A stretch of 36,027 bases of DNA from Mycoemilia scoparia (GCA_027575805.1 JANBPU010000164.1:1-36027), one strand, 5' to 3'. Shown: positions 21,079 through 33,919, numbered from the stretch's first letter. The notes: generated by a model not told the origin, from the letters alone. Program-made: numbers and translations.

Positions 21079-21363
21079 AAATTAGTAGCTTAATTCTACT
21101 GCATGATTGTCATTAGACTTGTACATAATAAAAGTTCTTGAAAAATGATTCATTTTCGCGATTTGGTATGACGGTATTTCATTTAGAGATACCAAGTATT
21201 TTCACTGTGATTATTGACTGATACAGGAAGGAAGTTTTAGGCCTTGTGCGACTTTTGTTTTCAAGATTATTATATTCAGATCGAACACTTGATGGTTTTA
21301 GATAAAAAGAAATTTAGACTATTCTTTTACAAGAATATCTTGTAAGACAAGAAAACAGGCGGA

Positions 21364-24300
21364 TTATTGGTTATTAGCATTGGACCTGGCTTCGTCTGCC
21401 TTTTGGCTGATTTCAGAGAATAGCTGCTTTTTTTCTGGGGTTAGGTTTTGAGAAATTATGTTGTAAACTGCGGGATTCTCGGTCTCGATAGCTATATAGT
21501 GTATCATAAAAACGTGCTTTGTAAATATTCTTTAGGTTTCTTAAGATTTTTGCTTTATACAATACAGATATAATGATAATAGCAATTACCTTTAAATACA
21601 TATTCAAGGTGAATATAAGGGTTTATATTATCTAGGGGAGTTTCGAAGGCTAGCTCTTCATCCAAATTCTCATCGAAGTCGCTATCATCATCTAAAGCAT
21701 CCCCATCATCCTCATCCTCATCTGGAGCAGCAGCCGAGGCCTAGAAAGATGTATGATATTTAATTATGTGTTTTAGTAATGATACACTTTATCTGGATAT
21801 AACGTTATCCTTATTTTGGGCTATGTATAAACCCATACCTCATAAGCAAGATTATTAAAGTATTCTTCTTCAGGATCGCGGATATCCTCATCATCCTCGT
21901 CATCGTATCCAGCGTTTTCCCAATCAAAGTCATCTTCAAAGTTTTCGTGTGTATCTGCTGCATACAATTTTTCTATCTGCTCACGAGCTAAAAAAATAAT
22001 TAAGAAATAATTAACAAACATGTGCATTGCTCTATCATTAAATTGTGATACTAATTTAATGATTATATATGTATATATATACATATACTTACCCTCATAG
22101 GCTTTGGGAAGTGTTTGGAAAACTTGTAGGATTCCGTCAACAATTTGAGGAAGACCACTCTGCAACGAAGAGGGGAGCTTTTCTGGTGAAAGCTGAAGAA
22201 TTGCAGTTAGAGACATGATGAGGAGTTTCTTGTCATGGACACGAACAAAAGACTTGAGATTGTTGAATAGGTCAATGAAAATTCCTTGAGTCCAACCATT
22301 TCTTTCAAGGATATCCAAGGTCTCTTGGGGACTGTAGTAAACCGCGTTCAGGATAACCTCGTGCGCGTATACGCGGAATGAGCGGGTTTTAATAGCATCC
22401 TGTCCAAGAATATAGGTCGAAGCAATAGAGACAAACCCAGGAATATGGTGGTTTATATGCCCACGGCAATTGAGCATGAATGACTCTGCAAGCTTGCAAG
22501 CACCAATACGGTCATTCTCGCCAACTCGGTCACTCTTCATAATTGTCTCGTATATGTTGTAAAGTTTGGACTGGACTTCTTGGTGAGAAACGACCACATC
22601 AGTACCATAAGAAATGTAGTTGTCAAGGGAAGGAAGAATCTCCTCTGCAAAGTCTATCCCAGAATTCATGAAAGCTTTGTAGATCGGATTAAACAGTTCC
22701 CAGAGGCTTGGAGAAATCTTTTTAAGAGTAAAAGTGCAACAATCAAGTATTTCAAAGACTTCATCATACATATCTACCAGTTCCTGCTCTAAGGCAAACC
22801 TGATAACTGGGAAAACAACTTGCTCCAGCTGCAAGACGATCTCAGGGGAACTATCCAAGTTGAGAATGAGGGTTCCAATGGTCTTTAGTACGCCCATAGC
22901 TGCCATTGTCTTGTCATTCAGATCATCAAAATCGGTAGATTCGATATCAGGAACATTCGTTGATACTTCGCCAATTATTCTCATGAAAGAGTTGCACAGC
23001 TGCTGTGCAAGCTCGACAGCAAATGGTGCCATATGATCTGAGAATGTCTCAACGAACTCTTCGATAGTCTGAGTTAAAGTATCAGAGTCAATCAGATTGG
23101 TCAGGTCAAGTAAAACTGTCATTATTTGAGAGAGTTTGGGAACCAATGCTTCACGAACGGCCTCGTTGCCAATAAGGGGCTGGAGGACGAGTGCTGCCTG
23201 GACTCTCACGGGAAGCTGGTCGTCATGTAGTCTTTCCAAAACTAATCTGGTGGCTGTTGCAAGTAGCTCTTGGTTCTTGAAGTCTATGACTGCATAGCGT
23301 CCAAATGTATCCAAAGAACGGCAACGGAGGAATCCATGGGGGCTGGAAAATTCGGGAACAACATGAGAACCAAGGAAATCTTCGAGTGAACCGGCAATCG
23401 GCGATTTCTTTGAGGAAAGAGGTGCAGAAAGACTCAACATAATGTGCAGAGCACCATCTTTCTGATGATAATTGCGGGCCTCCGGAGGCGTCTGGTTATA
23501 CGCAGACATAATGTTGTTGGTAAAAGCAAGAATGGGCTCCAGAGTTGTCTTTCTACGGTCAACTGCAAGGTCAATAAGAAGGTTCGTAGCTGCCAACACA
23601 GGAGATCTGAAATCGTCCAGTGGGTCCATCTTTTTGTTGATGAACTCAATTGGATTGTCTTCCCAGAGTTCTTGATCATCCTTGCTGAAGCATAGCTGTT
23701 CAAAGATAAACTTTGATACAAGCATGTCAAGATGTGGCTTTATAAGCTTCCATGCGGATTTTTCCTTTACACAATCGCTTATGAAGGTAGCAGCAAGGTG
23801 GCGGATTTTAGGTGAGAGCCAAGCCTTCTTTTCCGTATAGGCGGCTATTTGGCTTATATACGTGTTCAATATCTGGGGCACAAAGTTTGCAGTGAAAGAT
23901 TTTGCAAATGCCTGATACTGAGTTTGCTTTGACGGAAGAAGTGCTGGGTTTCCGTACCTAAATATTTTATTGTGCATTGGTCATATAGCTTGGGTCACTA
24001 CCACAAAAATACATAGCTGTGAGTCTAGGTGGATTATCTTACCTGTTAAATAGACGATTGATACAGTGGTAGGCCCACTTCTTTGCTTTCCAGATAGGCT
24101 CTTTTGCTATCTCGTCTTCGTCCTCGGTGTCTTCAGGCATGACGGATCGATCAATAAGCTTGAGGAACAAGGTACCCCAGCTAACCAGACTTTCCTGGGC
24201 CTGAAGCGATGCTGGGAGGTCTCTTTGGATGGCAGTAGCATAGGTCTTAAAGATAGTCTTAATCATCCACAGGGCCAAACTATCGCTTGAGTCCATCAAG

Positions 24301-25161
24301 GTTTCAGCGATCTTTTGGATCTTGGGGAAAACAACATCGATGATCTCCGTAACAGGCCCACGCTTTTTGGGTGAACGGAACCGATATATCTTTACTACCT
24401 CCAAAAGAGACAGTAGGCCAGTGTAGACCGCCTGGTGTTCGGGACTCTCCAGCAATTTTACGACCTGATGAATAAACTCTGGCCACTTGTTGGGAAAATC
24501 AGAAGCTAGGATGTATCCCAAACAAGATATGAGCTGGACTCTATATACATAAAGTTCAAATGACATGTTAGCAAACACCCTTAGAAAGATCAAAATGAAG
24601 TTTTGGGTTGGTAGCTTACTGTATGGCACTGGGCGAGGAAACAAGAGAAGAGATTATGTGCTGCTTAACGTATAGCATATCATCTTCGCTTATGTGGTTT
24701 TCAACCTTTCCATTCGCGCCATCATCTTTGTCGCTAGTGGATGAGATGTCCCAAAAACGATGTACCCGATTTTTGAAATAAATCGAGGCTAAAAGTCACA
24801 TTATTTACCATTATATTGCAATGTTGGACACTCATGGCATACACCAATAGCATTAATCGCTACAGAAACTAGTGATGCTCACTTACCAGCTTGTTTTGCG
24901 CCGAGTGGCGCACCATCAGTATTAATGAGCTGAAGGAGAGTACTAAGGAAATGCGGGTTTTTTGAAAGCTACATGCAATACACAAGTCTCTAAGTCTGGG
25001 GCTGTTCTCTAATAATACTTTGAAACCAAGATAGAAGGGCTAGTGGTTAAAAGGATCGGCTAGACACATACCTCGCCTATGTGATGTTCAGCTTGCTTGC
25101 GGACTTGTAGCTCGGGGTGGAAAGTTGCCTCAAACAGGCCCACTAGTTCTGCGTTGCTCAT
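21364..25161 (-). CDS. Importin-beta family nuclear transport receptor, importin-7/8 type (Sxm1/Nmd5)
   Basis: Ran-binding karyopherin that carries cargo such as ribosomal proteins and histones through nuclear pores. Eight exons: 25161-25072, 24968-24887, 24788-24620, 24540-24043, 23957-22093, 21987-21839, 21740-21590 and 21491-21364; 1013 aa (importin-7 about 1040). The N-terminal importin-beta domain reads LFEATFHPELQVRKQAEHHI, LGAKQAASIYFKNRV and then HEAT repeats. The acidic region at about 888-940 (DDEDDEDIRDPEEEYFN, PDEDEDDGDALDDDSD) and the tail TPLDNINPYIHLEYVFKAIE, LTPEKKQLF are hallmarks of the importin-7/8 subgroup. Budding yeast has two such genes, so the one-letter assignment stays open. 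Intron 5 (22092-21988) is 105 nt with no stop, so the unspliced frame also reads through. Divergent from RPS23. Confidence 0.94.
21988..22092 (-). other. Importin intron 5: length 3n, no stop, palindromic
   Basis: GTAAGT donor and TTTTTTAG acceptor. The 35 extra codons if retained would be a hydrophobic, Tyr/Ile/Phe-rich insert unlike the protein. It contains a perfect 22-bp palindrome (22066-22087) and an inverted pair ATTAAATT/AATTTAAT (22038-22061 region). Confidence 0.75.
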
Positions 25162-25438
25162 TAGCGGTTATTGGAACAAGTGCACAAAGACGAATGTTGG
25201 AAAAAGGTAATAACAAATAAAGAGTTGTTGCCCTTAGTGCGACCATCCACAACCAGGACATTTTTTATTGAAATGTTTTTTAAATTGATCCAAAGATCCT
25301 TGATCTTGTGAATGCTTGATCCGATTAAGAATCAGCTCTCATAGTAGAGGCTTGTAATTTCATTAGAGCACTTTGAATCACAAACCAGCTATCTCCCTCT
25401 TTTTCTAGCATCCACCAAGGAATTCTATACTAGTCAAA

Positions 25439-26297
<859 letters not shown>

Positions 26298-26604
26298 ATT
26301 ACACTTTATTATTATGCTTGCACCATGTATTTCTTTTGGATCGAGCAATAAAGCTTCAAATTCTATACTTTAACCCAGTTGTAATTCATTCAATACCATT
26401 TTGTATGTTGTGGTCACTTTTTGTATCAGACCTTTACAAGTACAGTGATATTGTAGCAGAGTTTTTAATTAAATTAAATCTTCAGGACATTGTTGCGTCA
26501 TCATTAGCATATGGATGTATTTACTTAAATTTTGGGACCCCATAGATTCAAATACATTTTTATTGACAGCACATCAACAATTCTACATTTTTGTTATAAT
26601 TATC
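26298..26604 (+). other. RPS23 3' UTR and RPN10 upstream region
   Basis: 307 bp, AT-rich. Holds the RPS23 AATAAA at 26347. The open frames across it show no family resemblance. Confidence 0.5.
26347..26352 (+). terminator. Polyadenylation signal of RPS23 (AATAAA)
   Basis: Hexamer 50 nt after the stop codon. Confidence 0.5.
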
Positions 26605-28032
26605 ATGGTTAAAGAAGCCGCAGTTATTATGTAAGTCGGTATTGCAAACATTCCAAAGTGCTTCTTTATTCGCATCTTGACTTTATTGACCTAGGAATTC
26701 TTAAACCGATAGACTCGACAATTCTGAGTATTCTCGAAATGAGGATATTTACCCTAGCCGCTTTGAGGCCCAGCTTGACGCAGCAGAATACATATTTTCA
26801 GCCAAGTTAAGCGACAATGCAGAGACAAATGTAGCAGTAGTTTCAGGTGCAGGAAACAGGTATGATTACCATTGTTTAAATGCAATTTGACTTATTTTGT
26901 GTCGGCCTATGCAATAACCAATCGATTCAAAACCACCTAGTGTCAGCGTTCTTACTTCACTTACGGCACAACGATCAGCCTTTGGCAGAGTTAAAGACCG
27001 GCTTGAGATTGAGGGAACCTTCAGTTTTGTCCTTGCATTGAATATATCTCGAGTATGTATGATAAACCGATCAGACCCCTTGTTTTCATGCCCAAAGTAG
27101 TGCAATGACTTAATACATACCTCATTATGTATTATAGATGGTACTTAAAAACACGCCGATATCTTCCAAGCGTGTGATAGTGTTCATTTCCGGTCCACTA
27201 ACAGAAGACGAGATAACTATCGAAAGCGTTGCAAAAAAGATGCGCAAAAACAATATTTGTGTAGACCTTGTGGATTTAAGCGGCATTAAAGAAAATGAGA
27301 GAAAAGTTGAGCTATTCCACAACACAGTCAACAAAGATCAGACATCGTAAGTACAAATGGTAAATTTGCTAAGGACTCGTGCTTTTCATTTCTAATGCTG
27401 AAACAACCAAATGCTTTAGGAATCTGCTCATTGTTGAGACAAATGGAGAAACCCTCAGAAACCAAGTTCGCACAGCACTGTTTACAAGCGGCAGATCAGG
27501 TGGATTTGGTGATCTTGACGATCCAACGGTTGACCATGAGCTTGCTGAGGTGAGTATATCACATACTTTCTGCTGAACTACCACGACCTTTCCACTTTTT
27601 TGACCAAGCTTATATTCTATTAGGCTATTCGCTTGTCTTTGCAAGAAGTTGGCGGTGCCAGTGCCAACGCTGATTCACAACAGGGAGCTAATGCCCAAGC
27701 ATCTGGCACCGGTCCTGATGGCAACAATGTAAGTATTTGATATTAACAATAGCTAAAACTAGAATGTAATTAAGCGTGCTTTAAAACGCTTGTTATTACA
27801 TTATCATATAGGCCAACATTGAAGAGTCGGAAGAAGACCGCGATATTAGACTTGCTATAGAGATGTCTTTAAGAGAGTCTGCTGCTCAGAACGATCCTCA
27901 AAATGTAAGTAATTGTTTGTACAATGCTACTTAGTTTTTCTATATAAAGTGTATGTGTGCACATAAATTAACTTGTATATACTATGACTCTAGGATTCGA
28001 AAAATAAGGACCCTAGAAGTAACGACCAGTAA
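26605..28032 (+). CDS. RPN10: 26S proteasome ubiquitin receptor Rpn10
   Basis: Ubiquitin receptor at the base-lid junction of the proteasome regulatory particle. Eight exons: 26605-26630, 26713-26859, 26941-27052, 27138-27346, 27420-27549, 27624-27728, 27812-27904 and 27994-28032; 286 aa. The N-terminal VWA domain (1-190) starts MVKEAAVIILDNSEYSRNED with the conserved Asp11, followed by YPSRFEAQ, LTSLTAQRS, the strand RVIVFISGPL and LLIVETNG. Two ubiquitin-interacting motifs follow: HELAEAIRLSLQE (about 203-215) and EEDRDIRLAIEMSLRES (about 250-266). Yeast Rpn10 has one UIM and human S5a two, so this is the two-UIM form. The region between and after is Ala/Gly/Gln-rich and low in conservation. 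Confidence 0.96.
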
Positions 28033-28140
28033 AGCAAATATTGCGCATAACTGAACTCCAATTTTTCTTACATGCCTGCATACTTTTGGATTTTACTTTT
28101 ATATTGGCTGAACAAAAACTGGCAACATATAAATTATAGA

Positions 28141-28146
28141 AATAAA
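28141..28146 (+). terminator. Polyadenylation signal of RPN10 (AATAAA)
   Basis: Hexamer 108 nt after the RPN10 stop, 22 nt from the stop of the convergent kinase gene. Confidence 0.45.
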
Positions 28147-28167
28147 GCTCCAACCATGATCATTGTA

Positions 28168-29285
28168 CTAATTCTTTATCTCAAGCTGAAGGATCTCGAT
28201 TAGCTTGTCAAGTCCCTCCAAATAGTCTGTGTTGATCTTTGAGCCTGGTGTCCATGAAGAATGTGCAAAATCAATAGCACGCATGTCAAGTAATGCAATA
28301 TCTGTTTCTTTCTTAGCATCATCCCCTTCCTCTTCACTATCCTCATTTATAAATACCTCGGAGTCTTTCCGGGTGTCTGCATCACAAGATACATTATTTT
28401 TTGAAAAGAAGGCATTTCGACGGTTTAAACCAGAATCATATACAAATAGTAGCGAGCTTGAATACATTTTGAGATCTTGATTTTTGACAACATCCCTGTA
28501 CTCTTTCAGTTCCAACACAAACTGGTTGATGAGATAGTTACGGAATTCTTTACCGAGAGATTCTGGAAAGAAGGCACTGAATGCTTTTCGAATCGTAATT
28601 TTAGTTAGGGACTTACACCACGGCCTGTCATAACTTGTTGAGGCATCACTACTAGGATCCTGTACCTTGATTCCACATACATAAAATCCAAGGGTTGATG
28701 ATGTGGTCTCAAGGGCCTTCTTGATCATCCTTTGACGTTTTGTTTCGTCAGCGCTGTCATCGTAAAGCCTTGACCCAATCTTTATGTCCATGACACAGGG
28801 TTTGGCGAACCCATGCAATAAATTTTGAATGCAAATGTACTATGAAAATAAGATAGATATCAATTAGATACTAAACATATCATCATTCTTGGTACTAAAG
28901 TTGATAACCTATTGGTACATTATAGTGGAGATTATAGGGGCTTTACCTCTTCCTGTTCTTGGCCATGGACAATACCCTGCAAAGGCTCTGTGGTGCTGGT
29001 CTTTGACCTTTTTGCGGGTGATGTACACCCCACTGATCCTTCACAATCCTGGGAAAGCTGGCCCACTTCAGCTGTCCCATTATGCGGCTTTAAGACACCG
29101 TAGTATTCTGGGATGAATTGCTTAAATATAGTATTTGGAATGGCCAACTCGTAGAACAGCTTTTCGGGAGCAACAGAGGGCTTTATAACCATTAGCTGGT
29201 CATCATCGACCATAACACCCTTATGGCCAGCAACCTGGTGTTCAAAAGACTTGAACTTGGATTTGTTTGAAAGTGGTGTCTCCAT
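28168..29285 (-). CDS. IPMK: Inositol polyphosphate multikinase (Arg82/IPMK family)
   Basis: Phosphorylates IP3 and IP4 to higher inositol phosphates; in fungi it also affects transcription. Two exons, 29285-28947 and 28839-28168; 336 aa, family size. Motifs: N-terminal QVAGHKGVMVDDDQLMVIKP, the substrate-binding signature PCVMDIKIG (127-135) followed by SRLYDDSA, then KSLTKITI, SSLLFVYD (241-248) and the metal-binding IDFAH (302-306) near the end. The SSLL and SLT forms point to the multikinase rather than the large Kcs1-type IP6 kinases. An acidic insert (EDSEEEGDDAKKE) precedes the last motif. The ATG at 29285 was chosen; the longer frame starts only with TTG. The single intron is phase 0. 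Confidence 0.92.
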
Positions 29286-29801
29286 AGTGATTATTATCAA
29301 AGGTTATATACTATGTTAGTACAATTCGGCTTGTAATATAAATTCCGTGGTTACAACTGCTATTGTTCTACTTGTAATTGCAAAACTTGGTTTACAAAGG
29401 GATAAGGCAATGCAATCCAATAAGCATCTCTTTATGGGATAGATTGTCAATCAAAAGGCTACTTGCCACCTTTTATCACACAAAGCCATGGAGACTATTA
29501 CTTGATTATATTGAAAATGCCCTGTTTTGAAGCTTTTCAAGAAAATGATATTCCTGAGGCTCTGTTAATTAAATAACTCGAATAACTTTTTAACATACGC
29601 TTTGTTAGTTGCTGTTATGATAATTTATTTGTAGCAAGCTTTTTGAATGAAAATAAAATGGTAATGGATATGAATCAGTAGAAATTTAAAAACATGAGTT
29701 GGATCAAATGAGCCTATAGTAATATGACATGAATAGTATATAAAGAATTTTTTTTAGTGAAACGCGGTATGATATGCCAGTTGAGTATAAATCATTACAT
29801 A
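29286..29801 (-). other. Spacer upstream of the multikinase gene
   Basis: 516 bp, very AT-rich, between two minus-strand genes. TATATAAAG at about 29738 lies downstream of the transferase stop. No open frame, repeat or RNA gene recognised. Confidence 0.5.
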
Positions 29802-32183
29802 TTATGAATTGGTTGTTAAAGTATTTTTGTGAGATGTACGACGGGATAGTATTTTTGTGTTGAGTCTAATGTTTTTTTTCTCTGGTGTAGCCGACATCAA
29901 GGTTGGTGCCGAACTTTTCTTCACAACGCCAGTCTTGGCCGCTTGATATATCTTTATCTTTGTTACGAGCTGGTGAGGAGAAGCCAAAGCAGTCTTGGGA
30001 GATACACCACCTTCTTTAGGGCTTGCAAGTGCCACAAATGGATCTAAGGCTGTAGCTACATCGATGGGGAGAACATGCTTCTTTACAGAGGGAGTGATAT
30101 TTTCATTAGTTTTGGGATGTGTATTTTCGTCAGATTTATGTGCTATTAACTGCTTTGATATCTTTGAAACCGAGATCGCGTTGGCAGCTACATAGTCAGA
30201 GGGAAGCCTATTGGGATCACCTTGCCCATTCGTTAAAGAAGGGTCTGAGCTGTGGATCTTTGTCATAGATATATCAGTTTTGGAATATGTGTTGTCTTCA
30301 CACCTTGCATTTCCAGATGCTGGACGACGCCAATTAGTAGACATTTCAGCTCTTGAAAGGTTCCCACGTCGATAATTACTGCTGTTGCTATGGTAGAACC
30401 CACCACTTTGGGATCCACTTTGCCTCCCACGATGCGATGACTTCCGTTGAATCTCTTCGCTGCTTTGCTTAGGCCGTGCTGGCTCAACAGGGCTGTGTGA
30501 TTTATTGTACTTGGCGCGTGGTGCTCTGCGAGGGCGACTTGAACTTATATATGGCTCACATGCTGTCTCGAAGCAGTGTAGCTCATTAAGTATCCGAAAG
30601 GCCCGGCGAAACTCTGAGCGTATTTCATTGACTGATACAACACTTGCACTGTGGGCAAGGTTGAGCCAAGTGGAAAATGGCTCCTCAATACACATTATGG
30701 TTGCTGGTCTTCCTGTATCCCATCCTTTACAGCTTTTATCAAGGTAGCAACCCCGCCTCAAGGAGACAACGGAGTTTTTGTAGTCAAAGACATAGGCATA
30801 GTTGTAGAAAAATTCATAAATAAGCTTCCCAAGACTCTCAGCGTTCGCAGAACCGAACCCTCTTAATCCATCAATGTCGTCGTTAAACTCAACGTCTACG
30901 CGTCCTGTTTCTATTTCCTCCTTTGAAGCCATTGTGGGCTTGGGCGGATGTAGGACTGGTAAGATAGGCGGCGACCTCATTTGCAAGAAATTCAAGGCCA
31001 GGTTTACCCAAGCATATGGCGACAGAGTGCCCCCTTGGGCAGCGTCATTGATTTTCCTGCTCTTTGCCCAGTTCTTAATAGCCATCACAAAGGGCTTTAC
31101 ACGGGAATCAATAGCAACAAATGTTTGGATCATCCTGGTATTGTAAAGAGCTATTGTGTTATTGACATTGATATCAGATGCTATCCGCAGCTGTGGATCC
31201 CAGGCCTTGATGATAGGAACACGAGCATTTGGAATACACACAGTTTCGATACCGTGCCTCCTTAGGGCCTTGCTTAGAAATACCACATCCTCGATCTCGG
31301 CATAGCCAGTGGTGAGGCATATATCTACATCACTGCTGGATGTTCCCAGCCCATTGACCGACGACCCGAATATGTGTGTTTCAATGTCTTGACCAGGGAA
31401 CTCTGCTTTCAATATGGCATCAAGCTTTTCGACATAGTCCCGCTTTGACTCTATGCTCTCCGCGGTAGGAAAGAACACGGTATCATATAGATGCAGAATT
31501 TGCTTCTCAAGAAATAGGTCGAGCTCCTTAGACAAAGGCTGTGGGTCTGCTTCTTTGTTTGCCAAAAGTTCGCAATCCATACCAATTTCCAGTTCATTGG
31601 TATTTGATATCCGCCCATCCACTGCAACAGTCTCCAGACAATGCTGCCGACTTCCTTCCGAAGTCATACTGCTGCGGGCGGTCATTGGCTTTTTACTACG
31701 CCTTGATTGAGCACCTTTACTTGGGCTTTTACTTGATCTGATATCGAGGCCATCATAGTGTCCATCGTTAGGTTGTATTAACCCAGCAGCCCCAGGGAAG
31801 TCCGCGGCCAGACACCCAATAAAGGTTTGATCTGTATCAGAGATGTGACAATCAGACACGTCCATGGAGTCGTCGAAAGAGGAAGAAGAGTGGTTCCTCT
31901 CATCCTCATCGTCCTCCACATCGTCAAAGTGAGAAGTCAGCGTGTGGTCTGGCGAGATGGATCGTGCGTATTTCCTGGAGGCCAAAGACACCGTACTGGA
32001 ATCTGACGGGCTTTCTGAAGTCACCAGGGTTAAGCAACTAGCCTCATTGGAGCACATTTCACCAGGAAACACTCCTGTCTCGAAAATTGGGAACTCCTCA
32101 TGAACATTGTGGGGTGCAACATACCGCTGGGACGTACACCTGTTTTGCACAAAAGTATTTGGTTGGAATGTAGGCTCGGACAT
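29802..32183 (-). CDS. Non-canonical poly(A)/poly(U) polymerase, Cid1/Cid13/PAPD family
   Basis: Template-independent nucleotidyltransferase that tails RNA 3' ends; cytoplasmic members drive mRNA turnover or polyadenylation. Single exon, the only intronless gene here; 793 aa from the ATG at 32183. The first 215 residues are acidic, Ser-rich and disordered. The pol-beta domain has HIFGSSVNGLGTSSSDVDI with Asp285 and Asp287, and the third catalytic Asp337 in RIASDINVNN, so it should be active. The PAP-associated domain has YAWVNLALNFLQ, LGKLIYEFFYNYAYVF and PFSTWLNLAHSASV. The C-terminal 230 residues are basic and Ser/Arg-rich, suited to RNA binding. Base choice (A or U) cannot be read from this. 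The frame stays open 51 codons above the chosen ATG (from 32336); that part is hydrophobic and unlike the family. Confidence 0.9.
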   Translation of the reverse strand: MSEPTFQPNTFVQNRCTSQRYVAPHNVHEEFPIFETGVFPGEMCSNEASCLTLVTSESPSDSSTVSLASRKYARSISPDHTLTSHFDDVEDDEDERNHSSSSFDDSMDVSDCHISDTDQTFIGCLAADFPGAAGLIQPNDGHYDGLDIRSSKSPSKGAQSRRSKKPMTARSSMTSEGSRQHCLETVAVDGRISNTNELEIGMDCELLANKEADPQPLSKELDLFLEKQILHLYDTVFFPTAESIESKRDYVEKLDAILKAEFPGQDIETHIFGSSVNGLGTSSSDVDICLTTGYAEIEDVVFLSKALRRHGIETVCIPNARVPIIKAWDPQLRIASDINVNNTIALYNTRMIQTFVAIDSRVKPFVMAIKNWAKSRKINDAAQGGTLSPYAWVNLALNFLQMRSPPILPVLHPPKPTMASKEEIETGRVDVEFNDDIDGLRGFGSANAESLGKLIYEFFYNYAYVFDYKNSVVSLRRGCYLDKSCKGWDTGRPATIMCIEEPFSTWLNLAHSASVVSVNEIRSEFRRAFRILNELHCFETACEPYISSSRPRRAPRAKYNKSHSPVEPARPKQSSEEIQRKSSHRGRQSGSQSGGFYHSNSSNYRRGNLSRAEMSTNWRRPASGNARCEDNTYSKTDISMTKIHSSDPSLTNGQGDPNRLPSDYVAANAISVSKISKQLIAHKSDENTHPKTNENITPSVKKHVLPIDVATALDPFVALASPKEGGVSPKTALASPHQLVTKIKIYQAAKTGVVKKSSAPTLMSATPEKKNIRLNTKILSRRTSHKNTLTTNS

Positions 32184-33052
32184 TGCGGCTAAGAGTAAAT
32201 ACCGAGCAATGTATAGGAAGTTAAGTGAAGTGGTGGATAGACTAAAACACAAATGCACGTAATGCCAAATGCTATGGGGAAACAAAAGGTCTGGGGTAGC
32301 CAAGCGAGAGAAATGTGTTGATAGAAGAAAAGACACAGACCCAAAACAAGAGCCAAATCATTGACCCTTTTAGTCTACACAGATCAGTCGTACTTTAGGC
32401 AACTGAATCGAGCCACTACTGCTGAAAGAGTGTTGACCATTCATAAGATTTCCAAATGCACCCACAACCAATAAAGCCATAGGGCCTTTACAAAACAGAC
32501 CTACTTCTTTGTATGGAGTCGTGTCTCTGCCCTGTTCTTGTTTTGTCTGGCTTTGATACCAAAAGACCGTTTTCACTGTGGTCCATAAATGCGCTGCCTC
32601 CTATTTTTTCCCATTGAATCCAATCATATGCCTACCTTGCCCATAAAAGTGTTTTTTGAATGAGGCCAAGTATTACTGGTGCGTGGCTTGCTCAATGCCA
32701 ACTGGAATTCAGACCAAAATAATCACGACGACAATAAAATCTGATTAGATTAAGCTTACCAGGAGTGTTGAGGTACGGTTTTTTTTAATGGCTCTGGTTC
32801 CCCCAACTCCATCAGCACAGAGCGTAAAATTTTTTTCAGTTTGAACTATAATCCAAGAATCTAATTTGATACCCGGCTTGGTAGTGTCAGGGTCGGCTTT
32901 ATGTGCAGCATCCCAGACTTTCTAATGGCTGTTGAGGTGTGCAAGGGTTGCTGGCAAAGCAAGCAGACCTGAACACATAGAGAAAGCTGGTCAAATATTA
33001 GCGAACCTTCCTTTCTTTTCTTTTAGTTGAAATTCCAGTGCTTGAATCAGAG
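32184..33052. other. Divergent region between the transferase gene and RPS21
   Basis: 869 bp. A strong pyrimidine run CTTCCTTTCTTTTCTTTTAG ends at 33026, 27 nt before the RPS21 ATG; it is either a 5'-UTR intron acceptor or a ribosomal-protein-gene promoter tract. I could not place a matching donor. The minus-strand 68-codon frame 32370-32576 is not recognised and probably chance. Confidence 0.5.
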
Positions 33053-33545
33053 ATGGAGAACAATAACAAGGAACTCGTTGAGCTTTACATTCCACGCAAG
33101 TGGTAAGTTTTACAGATTCTTTTGAATTTGTGTTGACTCGATCGGGTTTTACTCTATGCAAAATTTTCATTCTGAGTTCTTTTAAATCCTGGCTAAATTT
33201 GCCCACGACCTTACTAATGGCAATTGACTAATAATTATGCTTTAGCTCTGCTACCAACCGCCTCATTACCTCCAAGGACCACGCCTCCGTCCAAATCAAC
33301 ATTGCTGATGTCGATGAAAACGGCCGTCTCGTTGGTACCAACAAGACCGTTGCCCTTTGCGGCTTTGTTCGCAGAAATGCCGAGAGCGATGACTCCATCA
33401 ACCGCATCCTCACCAGCCAGGGCTACCTTACTGGGTAAGAAAACCATGATAAATTTGCCCTTAGTTTTACATTGTCAAAGTGGACTAATACTAACAGCTC
33501 TTTTTCCCAATCGCATTATGTAGTGTCTACTCCGACAAGCAATAA
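33053..33545 (+). CDS. RPS21: 40S ribosomal protein S21 (eS21)
   Basis: Small eukaryote-specific protein of the 40S subunit, needed for late 18S rRNA maturation. Three exons: 33053-33102, 33246-33434 and 33524-33545; 86 aa (yeast 87, human 83). The sequence follows the family throughout: [51 protein letters not shown], and it closes with GYLTGVYSDKQ. The last exon codes only six residues plus one base. Intron 1 is 143 nt, longer than most in this window. Confidence 0.98.
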
Positions 33546-33919
33546 ATGTACATGCTTTTAATGTGTTCCAACTCTCTGTTTGGCTTCACTTTGTTGGAAA
33601 TAAATATCCCTTTTTGAAGACACAAGATCCAATATTATATTTGCTATATATTACCTCAGCTATCACATTTTTAATTATAAACTTTGCTTGAAATGGTAAC
33701 AACCCGATAAATTTATGTTCGGTTCGTTTCCCAGTCAGTAAATGCCTTTATTATCAAGAGTTTGATATTGCATTGGAAATGCTAAGCATGCCATATAGAA
33801 ATGTAGTTTTTTTTGGTTTGCTTTAGAGATTTGGTTTAAAAGGATGAGTATATATTTTTAACAATAGTTGTCCATCTTTGGGAAATAAATGAGCTATTAA
33901 TGGTAGGACTCAAAGACAA
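33546..33919. other. Convergent gap between RPS21 and RPB6
   Basis: 374 bp, AT-rich, 3' UTRs of two convergent genes. RPS21 has AATAAA at 33599. No repeat, RNA gene or coding segment recognised. Confidence 0.5.
33599..33604 (+). terminator. Polyadenylation signal of RPS21 (AATAAA)
   Basis: Hexamer 53 nt after the RPS21 stop codon. Confidence 0.5.

Noticed and set aside
21988..22092. Reading the importin frame straight through 22092-21988 as coding
   Set aside because: The insert is AT-rich, unlike the family, and is bounded by good GT-AG sites of equal phase.
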